Shown: positions 1 through 8,615, counted from the stretch's first letter. The stretch: DNA of 34,845 bases from Phycisphaerae bacterium (GCA_026386805.1 JAPLMX010000214.1:1-34845), one strand, 5' to 3'. A program made the numbers and translations. The notes: generated by a model from the sequence alone, not told the origin.

Positions 1-160
1 GCAAAGAAGGTCCGAAATCGGTTGGCACGGGAATCGAGCCGTAGGTGCAGTCACGAGGGATGGCCTTTGGGGCCATTCGACTTCGCGACAGACTTCCAAT
101 GAGGCTGTCGGCCAAAATGCAATTCTCTCTCAGGCTCTGACGACAGACCTGGGGCCGGTA

Positions 161-189
161 CCCCGGATCAGGGGCCGGGGTGACAAGCT
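161..189 (-). repeat. REP-like palindromic repeat, copy 1
   Basis: On the minus strand this reads AGCTTGTCACCCCGG, then an 8-nt loop, then CCGGGG. The arms CCCCGG and CCGGGG (161-166 and 175-180) form a 6-bp hairpin. The same block recurs at 300-329 in the same orientation. Bases 1-327 hold no credible gene; this repeat pair is all I see there. Confidence 0.6.
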
Positions 190-299
190 TAGGCCGTTCT
201 CAACCGGCAGGTATGCAGAAACCGGATGAGTTGGAAAACAGTCTTCGCCGGAGGCAGACCGCCTCTGGTGACTGGGTAGACGCCGGGAAGAGGAGGGTG

Positions 300-329
300 C
301 CCCGGATCGCCCGTCCGGGGTGACAAGCT
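300..329 (-). repeat. REP-like palindromic repeat, copy 2, at the 3' end of the TPR/HEAT gene
   Basis: CCCCGGA (300-306) and TCCGGGG (314-320) form a perfect 7-bp stem with a 7-nt loop, next to the same AGCTTGTCACCCCGG block (minus strand) as in copy 1. It starts inside the stop codon of the minus-strand gene at 328. It could act as a transcription-end or mRNA-protecting hairpin, but no T tract follows on the minus strand, so it is not called an intrinsic terminator. Confidence 0.6.
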
Positions 330-2802
330 ACTGCTGTGGCGTAAGTGCAGACTGGGGAGCCGACCACAGCGGCGCGGGGGCCGTCGCTGAGGCGGCCTGT
401 AGCGAAATGGCCATGCTGCGGACCAGCTCGTCCTTGTCATTCTGTGCCACCCAGTCCAGAACGGCACCGACACTGCCTGCGGAGCCCTTGGCCAGGAGAT
501 AGACCGCCATCAAGCGCACGGGCCACTGGGGACACTCGAGGTTCTTCAGCACAACCGCGGCCAACTCCTGATCGAGAGGCATGGAGAGCATGTCGGCCAT
601 CGTGTTGACTTTCGCCGCCCATTCGCCGGCTGTCCCACCCAGGAGCAGCCCGGACGAGCCCGTGAGCGACAGCCTTAGCTGCCCCGGCAGCCAGTCCTGG
701 TACTGGAAGGCGTACAGCACGCCCTGCTCCGCCATGACGTGCTGCTCTTTCAACAACCCCGTGAACAGCAGGGCCGTCTGTATTCTCTGAGCCTCCGGCG
801 CCGACGTAATGGCGTTGACCCGGCTTCGCACGTAGTCGCCCGTGATTTGAGCGCGTGGTCGCTTAATCGTTATTGTGACGGGTTTCACATCTACCAGGCG
901 ATTGCAGATCCCCCCGGCCTCCGTTGCAACCGGGTCAAGATACAGCGTGAACTGAATTTCAAGATTAGCCTGCGGATAGGTCAGGAGAATGTCGCGAAGC
1001 TCGCCGGTGGACAGCCGCAGCGTATGGACGAGGCCCTTGCCAGGCACCACGGCCAGGTCCGTGCGTATCGTCTCGGACACCAGGTTGGGGATTTCCCTCT
1101 TGATGTCGCCGGCCACGCGGGCGCTCACGCGGATGTTCCCCTGAAACAGGCTATTGTCCGTGATTACCAGCGGCTCGGCGAACTTGTTGGCGACGGCGAT
1201 CACGCCCTCCAGTTCCTTGCCGTAGGAGAAATCGGTGCCGCGGACACTGAACTGAACGCCCATCATCTGGTCCGGCGGCAAGAACCGGGGGACAACTGTC
1301 TTGCCAAGACGCTCTGCGAGAAAAGCGGCCAGCACTCTCGCGTCGCCGGATGGCGTGTATGCACTGCCCAACTCCCGCAGAAGCTCCTTGGCCTTTTCCG
1401 CCACCAACGAGCTGGCATCCTTCGCGATCACGGCTCGGATCGTCTGAATCGCATCCGGTTTGTTGCCCGCGGCCAGTTGCACCCGGGCACGCGCCAAGTC
1501 CAAAATCTGGCTCTGTTCGGAGGAAGCCAGCAGCGGCTTGGCGTACTCCAACTGGTTGTTGATGGTTAAGGCGTAGGCCAGCAACGCCCCCGCCGACGAC
1601 GAATTCGGCTCTGCGGAATAGGCCTTATTCGCCCAATCCAGTGCCTTGGCAGGATCCGAATCGGCGAAGCTGTAGAACCACGCCAGTTGCTTGGCCGTGG
1701 CCGGCCGGACCGGCTTCGCATCGGCTTGTTCGGCCGTCGGAGCCTGCTCGGAACCTGACGACAGCAATTCTTGAGCTTTCTGCTGGGTCTGATCGAAAAT
1801 CTGCCGGGCCACCTCGGGCTTTCCCAGCTTCAGGGCGGCCTTTCCGGCAATCGCGTCCAAGAGCATGTCAAACCGTTTCAGGCCCCGGATGTTCTCCGCA
1901 ATCTGGAGACAAACCTGCAACCCTTGGGGCGCATTGTAGCAACTGATCGCCCAAGGCAGATAAATGTGCTGCGGCAACGGCTCCGACGGGTACAGATACC
2001 GAAAGAGCTCGGCGCAGTACTGGTAGGATAGAGCGGCCACTTCGTAAAGCCCCAGCCGCTCCGCGTACGCCGCGAAAGACAGGGCCGCGTTGAGGTCGAG
2101 CGGGTTCTCCCGCACCAGCAGCCGCAAGTGCTCCAGGTTGGCCGCCGAACCGATCTCATTGGGGGCAAGTTCCGTCAGCTTGGCAAAGGCCGTCCGGTTG
2201 AACTTGTTGTTGTTATAGGCCTGAACCATGTACCATCGCGCCTGCTCCGCATCGCCCTGCTCGAGCACGAGCAGACCCAGCAATGTGGCCAAATCGGAAT
2301 CGATGGCGGGGTTCTTGTTCTTGATCTTGAGAGCCAACGTCTCCAGCAGGGTTTTGCGCTCTGTGGGCGAATTCAGCCGGTTCAGCACGCCGCGGATGGC
2401 ATCGGCCACCACCAAGCGGTCGGCGGACGGATCAACGTACTTCTCCAGCCAGAACACAACCGGCTCGGAGTAGTCCTTGTCAGCGTGTCGCGTGGCAAGC
2501 TTCAACAACAGAGGCTCAATCCCGGCACTCCGGCTGTCCAGACTCTTGGCGGCCGTCAACAAGATGATCGCTTGATCGGCCACGGGTCCGGTAATATTCC
2601 CCGAATGCGCGATTTCGTAGCCAATCTCCCAGAAGCGGGCAGCGGCCCAGGAGGAGGAAGAGGACGCGGCAATCACGGGGGTCTCGCGTATTGGGGGCGG
2701 TCCGGAAGGGGTCTGCTTGGGAACTTGCAGTAGTTGCGCCCACAGGGGCGCAGCAGACAGGACTATCGCCAGGGATGTTGCGATCGACCTGCTCAAAAGC
2801 AT
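328..2802 (-). CDS. Secreted TPR/HEAT-repeat protein of unknown function
   Basis: This 824-residue protein starts with a signal peptide (about residues 1-22, hydrophobic core then PLWA-Q) and so is probably exported. Most of residues 60-500 is alanine- and leucine-rich helical repeat resembling TPR, for example around residues 185-215. A beta-rich, probably Ig-like stretch follows at about 510-650. The last 120 residues look like HEAT repeats (KNLECPQWPVRLMAVYLLAK). The start is supported by AAAGGAG at 2809-2815, six bases upstream of the ATG. It lies 162 bp downstream of the rodA-like gene on the same strand and may be co-transcribed. No catalytic motif is visible; a scaffolding role in the periplasm is only a guess from the architecture. 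Confidence 0.85.
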   Translation of the reverse strand: MLLSRSIATSLAIVLSAAPLWAQLLQVPKQTPSGPPPIRETPVIAASSSSSWAAARFWEIGYEIAHSGNITGPVADQAIILLTAAKSLDSRSAGIEPLLLKLATRHADKDYSEPVVFWLEKYVDPSADRLVVADAIRGVLNRLNSPTERKTLLETLALKIKNKNPAIDSDLATLLGLLVLEQGDAEQARWYMVQAYNNNKFNRTAFAKLTELAPNEIGSAANLEHLRLLVRENPLDLNAALSFAAYAERLGLYEVAALSYQYCAELFRYLYPSEPLPQHIYLPWAISCYNAPQGLQVCLQIAENIRGLKRFDMLLDAIAGKAALKLGKPEVARQIFDQTQQKAQELLSSGSEQAPTAEQADAKPVRPATAKQLAWFYSFADSDPAKALDWANKAYSAEPNSSSAGALLAYALTINNQLEYAKPLLASSEQSQILDLARARVQLAAGNKPDAIQTIRAVIAKDASSLVAEKAKELLRELGSAYTPSGDARVLAAFLAERLGKTVVPRFLPPDQMMGVQFSVRGTDFSYGKELEGVIAVANKFAEPLVITDNSLFQGNIRVSARVAGDIKREIPNLVSETIRTDLAVVPGKGLVHTLRLSTGELRDILLTYPQANLEIQFTLYLDPVATEAGGICNRLVDVKPVTITIKRPRAQITGDYVRSRVNAITSAPEAQRIQTALLFTGLLKEQHVMAEQGVLYAFQYQDWLPGQLRLSLTGSSGLLLGGTAGEWAAKVNTMADMLSMPLDQELAAVVLKNLECPQWPVRLMAVYLLAKGSAGSVGAVLDWVAQNDKDELVRSMAISLQAASATAPAPLWSAPQSALTPQQ

Positions 2803-2964
2803 TCCGTTCTCCTTTAACCTGCCGAAACACCGGCTTCTGTGGTATTTCGGGTATCACCCATACATGCTTTAGGTATTATCGCTACCAGAGTCTATACGTG
2901 TACAAACATTTAGACACAATTCATGGCTACAAGTTCCCACCGCCGACGGAATCCCTTGATCAAG

Positions 2965-4215
2965 CTATTTTTTCGGAGCCACCGTAAACGGACGGCAGCA
3001 GCCGATGTTGTTGAGCAGCCCGACCGCCATCATGTTGACGAGCAAGCTCGACCCCCCGTAGCTGACGAACGGCAGCGTCAAGCCCGTGATGGGCATTAGG
3101 CCCAACGTCATACCCACGTTCACGAGCACCTCAACGACGATCATCGTGACGATCCCGACAGCCATCAGCCTGGCGAATGGGTCGATATTGTCCGCCGCAA
3201 TCTCCAGCCCGCAGATGGCCAGAACGGCATAGAGTCCCAAAAGAGCGAGGCATCCCAGAAAGCCGCCCTGATGAGCGATCACCGAGAAGACAAAGTCGTT
3301 GTGCCGGAACGGCAGGAAGTTGTACTTGAGAAATGGACCCCGTCCGACCCCCTGGCCGGCTAATCCGCCGGAGGCAATCGCGTACTTGGATTGCGTAATA
3401 TGATATCCTCCGCCACTCTGCCAGCGACGCGCGACGAACTTGCCGCCCACGAGGATTTTGCCAAATGCCGGGACCTGCTCGGCCTTGTCCCGAATCCACT
3501 TGTTTTGTAGGAGCACCGCACTGACCCGCGAGCGCTGGTAAGACTGCATCTTGAGCCACAGGAAGGGGCTAACGAGGAGCGCCAGCAGCATAATGAGCAC
3601 CAGATGCTTGACCCGCGCCCCGGCCATGAACAACATGGTGAACAGAACGGGCATCATCAGCATCACAGTTCCCAGATCAGGCTCGACCAGAATCAACACG
3701 ATCGGCAGCAATGTCAGCGCGAACGGACCGATGAGCGATCGAAAACGATGGTAGTTGCTGCGGTAGCGGAGATACCAGGCCAGGGCCAGGATATAGGTCA
3801 GTTTGCACAACTCGGACGGCTGGATGGAGCCTATTCCCAACTTGATCCAGCAGTGGGCACCCTTGATCTCCGGTGCGAACGGCAGGGGCACCACATACCG
3901 GCTGACGTCCAGGTACACCAGCAAGACGAGAATGACCGCATAGAGCCAGTGGCTGACCGCCCCCAGTCGGCGGTAGTTTACCAGGTTCGCCCCGACAAAC
4001 CCGGCGACGCCCACGACAGCAAACACCACCTGCTTTTTCCAGAAGCCCATCAAATCCGTCATGTCGCTCAGTTTCTTCATGTTGCTGGCGGGATTCATCT
4101 CCCTCGGGTGGCCAACGTAGTAGATCGTCAGAATCCCGATGAGCACCAGGAGGAAGACGCTCGTCAGAAGGCAAATTCTCACGAACAGGAGGCGTCCCTT
4201 AAGGAAATTACGCAT
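2965..4215 (-). CDS. rodA: RodA/FtsW/SpoVE-family peptidoglycan polymerase
   Basis: This 416-residue polytopic membrane protein belongs to the SEDS family, which polymerises glycan strands from lipid II during elongation (RodA) or division (FtsW). Family signatures are IQPSELCKLTYI (about 131-142), GYHITQSKYAIASGGLAGQG, NDFVFSVI, and the C-terminal LPFVSYGGSSLLVNM (about 381-395). I start it at the ATG at 4215 because the hydrophobic segments begin soon after MRNFLKGRLLFVRI. An in-frame extension to 4383 adds 56 residues with no family character. The motif usually written LPE-x-HTDFIF reads LPFRHNDFVF here, so the Asp is kept but the preceding Glu is not, and the following EE is HQ. No strong Shine-Dalgarno is visible. 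RodA is preferred over FtsW by general resemblance only, since no mreCD or division genes flank it. Confidence 0.88.
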   Translation of the reverse strand: MRNFLKGRLLFVRICLLTSVFLLVLIGILTIYYVGHPREMNPASNMKKLSDMTDLMGFWKKQVVFAVVGVAGFVGANLVNYRRLGAVSHWLYAVILVLLVYLDVSRYVVPLPFAPEIKGAHCWIKLGIGSIQPSELCKLTYILALAWYLRYRSNYHRFRSLIGPFALTLLPIVLILVEPDLGTVMLMMPVLFTMLFMAGARVKHLVLIMLLALLVSPFLWLKMQSYQRSRVSAVLLQNKWIRDKAEQVPAFGKILVGGKFVARRWQSGGGYHITQSKYAIASGGLAGQGVGRGPFLKYNFLPFRHNDFVFSVIAHQGGFLGCLALLGLYAVLAICGLEIAADNIDPFARLMAVGIVTMIVVEVLVNVGMTLGLMPITGLTLPFVSYGGSSLLVNMMAVGLLNNIGCCRPFTVAPKK

Positions 4216-4303
4216 GGCGACAGAATACCATACGCAATACCGTGCGTACACGGGTGAACCCATGAAATCCGGGCCAGATGGCATCCTGACGTCCGTATTT
4301 GAC

Positions 4304-4332
4304 TTGATTTTCTTGCAGGTTTCTGGTATTTT
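4304..4332 (+). promoter_or_regulatory. Candidate sigma70-type promoter for the dockerin-like protein gene
   Basis: TTGATT (4304-4309), a 17-nt spacer and TATTTT (4327-4332). This predicts a start near 4339 and a leader of about 260 nt before the ATG at 4603. Read by eye; the -10 box is weak. Confidence 0.4.
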
Positions 4333-4338
4333 GACGAT

Positions 4339-4602
4339 GGACGTTAGCATCTGTGAACCAGTGCCTGCGGCTCGGAGGCACACAGGCCGCCTTTGGGGCG
4401 GGAAAGGAGAAGAAGAAGGACCCTTTTTTGACCGACTTATTGTGCAGGTCGGACCGCTACATTCACGATCCCCAGGCCAACGAGGGCGCGTGAAGGAGAT
4501 GCGACAGGGGTTTTCGCAGTTGCAGCAGGCAAAACAGAGACCAGGATCAGGGCAGAGCCGTCTCGCTCTGCGAAGAAGAGAAAAAGGAAGGAAGGCAATG
4601 TT
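4339..4602 (+). promoter_or_regulatory. Long structured 5' leader of the dockerin-like gene
   Basis: The stretch between rodA and the dockerin-like gene holds several perfect short stems: GTGCCT/AGGCAC (4361-4366 with 4376-4381), a CCGCC/GGCGG stem just after it, TTCACG/CGTGAA around 4461-4495, and GCAGAGC/GCTCTGC around 4553-4572. A run of six T occurs near 4424-4430 without a clear hairpin in front. An open frame from GTG 4490 ends at TGA 4604-4606, overlapping the downstream ATG as ATGA. Whether this is a riboswitch, a leader peptide or simply an untranslated region cannot be decided by eye; it matched no riboswitch class I know. Confidence 0.35.
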
Positions 4603-5634
4603 ATGAAGAAGCTCAGCTTGGTATTGGCAGCGCTTCTATCTACCAGTCCGGCGCGGGCAGCCGTACAGATCATCGTCGTGCCGGACGGGAAAACGGCGAC
4701 CATCAAGTATGCCACGACGACAGGGGAAAAGGTCAGGGCTTTCGCCTTGGACATCACCGTGGACAAGGGCGCAATCCTGGGAATCAGTGGTTTCGTTCGA
4801 GGAGAAAGCACTGCCCAGAAACCCGGCTATGGCATTTTCCCGGGGAGTTTCCGTCACCACATCCTCGTCGATCCCGATACCGGCGAAGTGGCCGCCTGGG
4901 ACGTCAACGACTATACCCCCGTTGCCGATCCTTGTGACTACCCCAGCGACAGCCTCGGCGGCAAGAGCACTCTCGGCGGTCTGGGCACCAACGGCATTAC
5001 CGTCGAGATGGGCGCCCTGTATTATCCTACGGACGATAGCTCGCCGAACGCCCCGCTGAACCAGGGCACACTGTTCAAGCTGACTCTCAGCGAACCGGCG
5101 AATCTGACAGTCAAGCTCAATGAGGCCCGAGGGGGCATCGTGCTCACGAACCCGGATGTCGCCGCGGACGTCGACCTGACGGGGGCGGCAAACATTTCGA
5201 TCGCCGCCAGCAGCAACAACAACAACAACAACAACAGCACCAGCATAGCGATCGCGTCGAGTTCTTCGGAGTACGCCGAATGGGTCGCGGTGGGCAAGCC
5301 CGTCTGTTGGACCTTCCCCCGGCAATGCCACGGCGACGCCGACGGCCTCAAGGAAGGCAACGACAAAACCGGTTTCTACTACGTCGGCCCCAACGATCTG
5401 AGCATCCTGGTCGCGGCTTGGCAGGTCAAAGAGCCACCGTTTGGCCCCGGCATTGCGGGCGTTGCAAACGGCATTTGTGCTGATTTCGCCCGCGATCAAG
5501 GCGGCAGCGCCACCACCGGCTTCTATCGCGTCGGGTCCACGGACCTCAATCGCCTGGTCGCAAGCTGGCTGGTCAAAGAGCCGCCGGCGGGTCCCGGCGT
5601 TCCGGCCGACTGCGCCGCAAGTCTGCAACGTTAG
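4603..5634 (+). CDS. Secreted protein with two C-terminal dockerin-like repeats
   Basis: This 343-residue exported protein has a signal peptide at about 1-19 (MKKLSLVLAALLSTSPARA). Residues 20-200 are beta-rich and resemble a cohesin-like or carbohydrate-binding sandwich. A low-complexity linker at about 203-222 contains seven consecutive Asn. Two related repeats follow: CHGDADGLKEGND ... VGPNDLSILVAAWQVKEPP and CADFARDQGGS ... VGSTDLNRLVASWLVKEPP. These look like the dockerin-type calcium-binding duplications common in Phycisphaerae secreted proteins, although the second lacks the DxDG of the first. The ATG at 4603 follows an AAGGAAGGAAGG run. The likely role is anchoring or protein-protein contact outside the cell; no catalytic residues are visible. 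Confidence 0.85.
   Translation: MKKLSLVLAALLSTSPARAAVQIIVVPDGKTATIKYATTTGEKVRAFALDITVDKGAILGISGFVRGESTAQKPGYGIFPGSFRHHILVDPDTGEVAAWDVNDYTPVADPCDYPSDSLGGKSTLGGLGTNGITVEMGALYYPTDDSSPNAPLNQGTLFKLTLSEPANLTVKLNEARGGIVLTNPDVAADVDLTGAANISIAASSNNNNNNNSTSIAIASSSSEYAEWVAVGKPVCWTFPRQCHGDADGLKEGNDKTGFYYVGPNDLSILVAAWQVKEPPFGPGIAGVANGICADFARDQGGSATTGFYRVGSTDLNRLVASWLVKEPPAGPGVPADCAASLQR
5215..5235 (+). repeat. AAC trinucleotide microsatellite (7 units) encoding poly-Asn
   Basis: Seven consecutive AAC codons encode the Asn run in the linker between the beta domain and the dockerin-like repeats. Pure codon repetition suggests replication slippage and possible length variation between strains. Confidence 0.9.
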
Positions 5635-5700
5635 CATAGTTCTTCGGCGTCCGCTTCCGGCCGGCATCGAGACGGGTTGAGCAACCTGTCTCTGTTGCCT

Positions 5701-5736
5701 TTGCCCCGCAAGGCCGGGCATGTTACAATGCCCGGC
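5701..5736 (+). promoter_or_regulatory. Candidate promoter with overlapping palindrome, directly before the lipoprotein start
   Basis: TTGCCC (5701-5706), a 17-nt spacer and TACAAT (5724-5729) place the predicted transcription start at about the A of the ATG at 5737, giving a leaderless mRNA. No Shine-Dalgarno is present, which fits. The -10 box sits in the loop and arm of a perfect 9-bp inverted repeat, GCCGGGCAT/ATGCCCGGC (5713-5721 with 5728-5736), which could be an operator. Confidence 0.45.
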
Positions 5737-6315
5737 ATGAAATGGAAAGGGGCGTTGATTCTCAGCCTGTGGGCAATGCTGCTCGGCGGGTGCAGCCGGC
5801 CGTTGCATCGTCAGGCGGATGACGTACAAGTGATCGTCGAAGGCGGCGGCAAGTTCCCCAGTTCTCTGGCCGGCCGATGGAAAGCTCAGCAGCATGGCTG
5901 GGAGTTTGAGCTCGAGCCGGACGGCCGCATTTCCGACGCGGTCATCAGCTTCGGCCGCGCTCGCGTGATTCCCGGCAAGACCACCACAATACCGACGAGG
6001 AGTGGCGATCAGGCGGTCTTTACGCCCGGTCTCTGGACGGTTTTCTATGCTCCAAGCACGAGAGAGCTCACGGTGAAGATCTCGATGGACCACGTGCGGG
6101 TGGAGATGGCCGGCAACATCGTGGAGGGAACCAGCACGGACACCTTCGTCGGCCCCATCGCTTCCACGGGCCGTACCTGGCAGGCACAATGGACGACGTT
6201 TACGCAATACGTCGCTCACACCCCCGACAACGCGTCCTTCAACCTGTCGACGGACCCCACGTATGGGGAGACCAAGCCGCTGATCTTCGACAAAGCGGCG
6301 GATCCAACGCCGTAG
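5737..6315 (+). CDS. Putative lipoprotein of unknown function
   Basis: The protein is 192 residues long from the chosen ATG. The N-terminus (MKWKGALILSLWAMLLGGCS) is a lipoprotein signal with lipobox L-G-G-C, so the mature protein probably starts at Cys19 with a lipid anchor. The rest is a compact, probably beta-rich domain containing 'GRWKAQQHGWEFELEPDGRI', reminiscent of lipocalin-like domains that begin with a G-x-W motif, but I do not recognise the family. ATG 5728 is an in-frame alternative, and TTG 5677 would add 20 residues without signal-peptide character. It follows the dockerin-like gene by about 100 bp. Its stop codon lies one base from the stop of the convergent membrane-protein gene at 6317. 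Confidence 0.75.
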   Translation: MKWKGALILSLWAMLLGGCSRPLHRQADDVQVIVEGGGKFPSSLAGRWKAQQHGWEFELEPDGRISDAVISFGRARVIPGKTTTIPTRSGDQAVFTPGLWTVFYAPSTRELTVKISMDHVRVEMAGNIVEGTSTDTFVGPIASTGRTWQAQWTTFTQYVAHTPDNASFNLSTDPTYGETKPLIFDKAADPTP

Positions 6316-6316
6316 A

Positions 6317-8578
6317 CTACCTGGCGTGCTTGACCTTGTTGTACTTGAGCACGTCTATGTACTGAGTAAGCTGGGCAACCACGTCCCGCCGGCCCTGCTC
6401 CTTCATGAGCTCCACGTGTTTTCGCACGACCGCCACCGCCTCATCGTAACGGCGCTGGAACTCCAGTGCCCGGGCCAGCTTCTGGTAATGAGAGGGATTG
6501 CGAGGCTCCAGGGCTGCCGCCTTGTCGAACGCATCCGAAGCTCCCTGGAAATCCCCAAGGGCCGCCGAGGTGTCGCCGAGTTGCTCCCAGACGACAACCA
6601 AGTTGGGGTTCTCGTCCAGCTCGATTCGAAACGCATCGACCGCCTTGGCCAATTGCCCCTTGCCTTCTTTGAGCTTGTCCATGCGTCCGAGCAGGATTCC
6701 CAGGTTCATGTGAACCGACCCGATCGCCGTCCGCCGGCCCTTGCCCTCGTCGAAGACCCGGATGGCATCGCGAAAGGCATCCGCCGCTTTCTCCGGCTTG
6801 TCCCAGGCCACGTACATGAGGCCGATCTGCTCGTAGGCATCGACGGCCATTACCGGATCGAGGTCCAAAGCTTGACGATACCATTGGATGCTCGACTCGT
6901 ACCGGTTGCCCCTTTGAAGCTCCTTCGCTTTGTCGAAGCACTTGCGAGCCAGGATCTCCGGGGCGCTGTGCCTCACGACCGGCGCGAGCAGATTCCCCAC
7001 CGGCGCATAGTCGTCCGTGAGGACCACGCCGCCACACCGCTTCCTCAGATCATCGATTTGCGAGCGACTCAAGACTGAGAACCTCAGATGCCCGCTGGGC
7101 CCCTCAAGGATCGCCTGCGGATCAAACTCACGTTTTGCAGCGACCACGACAGATGCGCCACCTGGGACTTGGACATCGGCTTGCCCCACGATTACATAGA
7201 CGTGCGGAAAGGTCTCCCTGGCCGTGTTCACGACGGCGCCGAGCAACCGGCCCTCCTTAGGCGTGTCCATGAGATGGACCATATACACCCCGTCATCGGC
7301 GAGCAGCCCGGCGATCTTGTCGTTGAATTCCTTCGTCACCAGTGGAAACGGCACGGCGTAATCGTCCAGGGTGTCTTCGTAGATGAAATCGTATCGCTGG
7401 GCCGCCTTGCCCGTCCGCTTGCCCTTCAAGAGTCGATTTACATAGCCCCTCGCGTCCATGCGGATCGTCACGAGCGCGGCGCTTTCGTCGAGTCCGAACG
7501 CCTCCGTAGCCGCCTTGGTTACTCCGGGATCGATCTCGACAACTTCAAGCCGGCTGGCCGGCCAGGTAGCCCTGAGATATCGAGGGAGAGCGTACCCTCC
7601 GGCCCCCAGAACCAGCATCGACGGGTTCTTCTTGTTCCCGCTCAAGCCGTGCGTCAATCCGGCACACACCCTCTGGTAAAAGGACCGCAAGTGGGTCGCA
7701 TCACCGAGGGCCATTTCGCTCCGCGTGAGCTTGTCCTGCACGAAGGCCCGCGTGTCCGGCCGCTCGGCGATTCGCCTTACCGCTACATGACCGTGCCGCG
7801 TCTGGGCCTCATAGACAACGTTCGGGTCAGGTCTTTCTCTCAGAAGGGCCGCTGTGCCCGCCTCGCGTGCCCACTCGTCGCCGGCCACTCCCATGGTCGC
7901 CAGGGCAACGAACACCATAGCCCACAGGTACATCGCCCAGCAACTGATCCAGTACAGCAACGCCATCGCCAGCAGGGCCGCGCCAAGGAACCAGATGATG
8001 GCCGTGCTACCAAACGTGACGATCAGGAAGAGCCCGGCCAGCAGCGTCCCCACGACGGCGCCGGCCGCAGCCCAAGCGTAGATGCTGCCAATCGTGCGCC
8101 CCGTCGTCAACCCCTGGTCGAGAGCCGTCTTGGCCGCGATGGGGTTGACAGCCCCCAGGAGGGCCGCAGGCAAGAGCAAAACAAGCACGACGTGGAGGAA
8201 CACGTGACCGGGCCAGCTCAGCCGCCACAGCCACGTCCAGTCGCCCACCAGGTTGTTCGCCACGACAATCCCGATGCAGGCGGCAGAGGCAAGCCCGAAC
8301 AGCACGGCCAACGCACGCCGGGCGTGATAGCGATCCGCGATCCGCCCACCCAGGTAATTGCCGATCGAAATGCCGGCGAGCACCACGCCGACGATTGATG
8401 TCCAGGTGTAGAGCGACGATCCCACACTGCGGGCGATCAGCCGGGAGGCCACCAATGCGAGGATCATGATGCACCCGCCGGTGAAGAAAGCCGTCGCGCT
8501 CGGTAGGAGCATCCGCAAAAGTGACCCTAACCGGGAAGATTCGCGTTTGGGCGTCTGCAACGCCCTGCTCTTATCCAT
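6317..8578 (-). CDS. Membrane-bound spermidine-synthase-like methyltransferase-fold protein with TPR tail
   Basis: This 753-residue fusion has three parts. Residues 25-230 hold about seven hydrophobic segments with a transporter-like start (GNYLGGRIADRYHARRAL, as in MFS-type loops). Residues 255-520 are a spermidine-synthase-type Rossmann domain with nucleotide-binding loop MLVLGAGGYALPRYL (321-335), the acidic strand end VVEIDPGV (347-353) and MDARGYV (374-380). Residues 548-753 are at least four TPR-like repeats. In true spermidine synthases the active-site loop carries an Asp in a D-x-(S/T)-D-P-like motif; here the equivalent is YEDTLDDYAVP (400-410), so putrescine aminopropylation is not assured. 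Such fused proteins occur widely without a proven substrate. No good Shine-Dalgarno precedes the ATG. The stop lies one base from the convergent lipoprotein stop. Confidence 0.85.
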   Translation of the reverse strand: MDKSRALQTPKRESSRLGSLLRMLLPSATAFFTGGCIMILALVASRLIARSVGSSLYTWTSIVGVVLAGISIGNYLGGRIADRYHARRALAVLFGLASAACIGIVVANNLVGDWTWLWRLSWPGHVFLHVVLVLLLPAALLGAVNPIAAKTALDQGLTTGRTIGSIYAWAAAGAVVGTLLAGLFLIVTFGSTAIIWFLGAALLAMALLYWISCWAMYLWAMVFVALATMGVAGDEWAREAGTAALLRERPDPNVVYEAQTRHGHVAVRRIAERPDTRAFVQDKLTRSEMALGDATHLRSFYQRVCAGLTHGLSGNKKNPSMLVLGAGGYALPRYLRATWPASRLEVVEIDPGVTKAATEAFGLDESAALVTIRMDARGYVNRLLKGKRTGKAAQRYDFIYEDTLDDYAVPFPLVTKEFNDKIAGLLADDGVYMVHLMDTPKEGRLLGAVVNTARETFPHVYVIVGQADVQVPGGASVVVAAKREFDPQAILEGPSGHLRFSVLSRSQIDDLRKRCGGVVLTDDYAPVGNLLAPVVRHSAPEILARKCFDKAKELQRGNRYESSIQWYRQALDLDPVMAVDAYEQIGLMYVAWDKPEKAADAFRDAIRVFDEGKGRRTAIGSVHMNLGILLGRMDKLKEGKGQLAKAVDAFRIELDENPNLVVVWEQLGDTSAALGDFQGASDAFDKAAALEPRNPSHYQKLARALEFQRRYDEAVAVVRKHVELMKEQGRRDVVAQLTQYIDVLKYNKVKHAR

Positions 8579-8615
8579 GTTTCACGTTTCCGAATGATCC
8601 AGGGTAAAGAAGGGG

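Noticed and set aside
739-1569. 276-codon plus-strand frame inside the TPR/HEAT gene
   Set aside because: Opposite to a well-supported gene with signal peptide and ribosome site.
4216-4383. 56-residue N-terminal extension of the RodA-like protein
   Set aside because: No SEDS homology, and it would run into the divergent promoter of the next gene.
7088-8398. 436-codon open frame on the plus strand, antisense to the spermidine-synthase-like gene
   Set aside because: Arg/His/Pro/Gln-rich translation with no family character; a by-product of high GC opposite a real gene.
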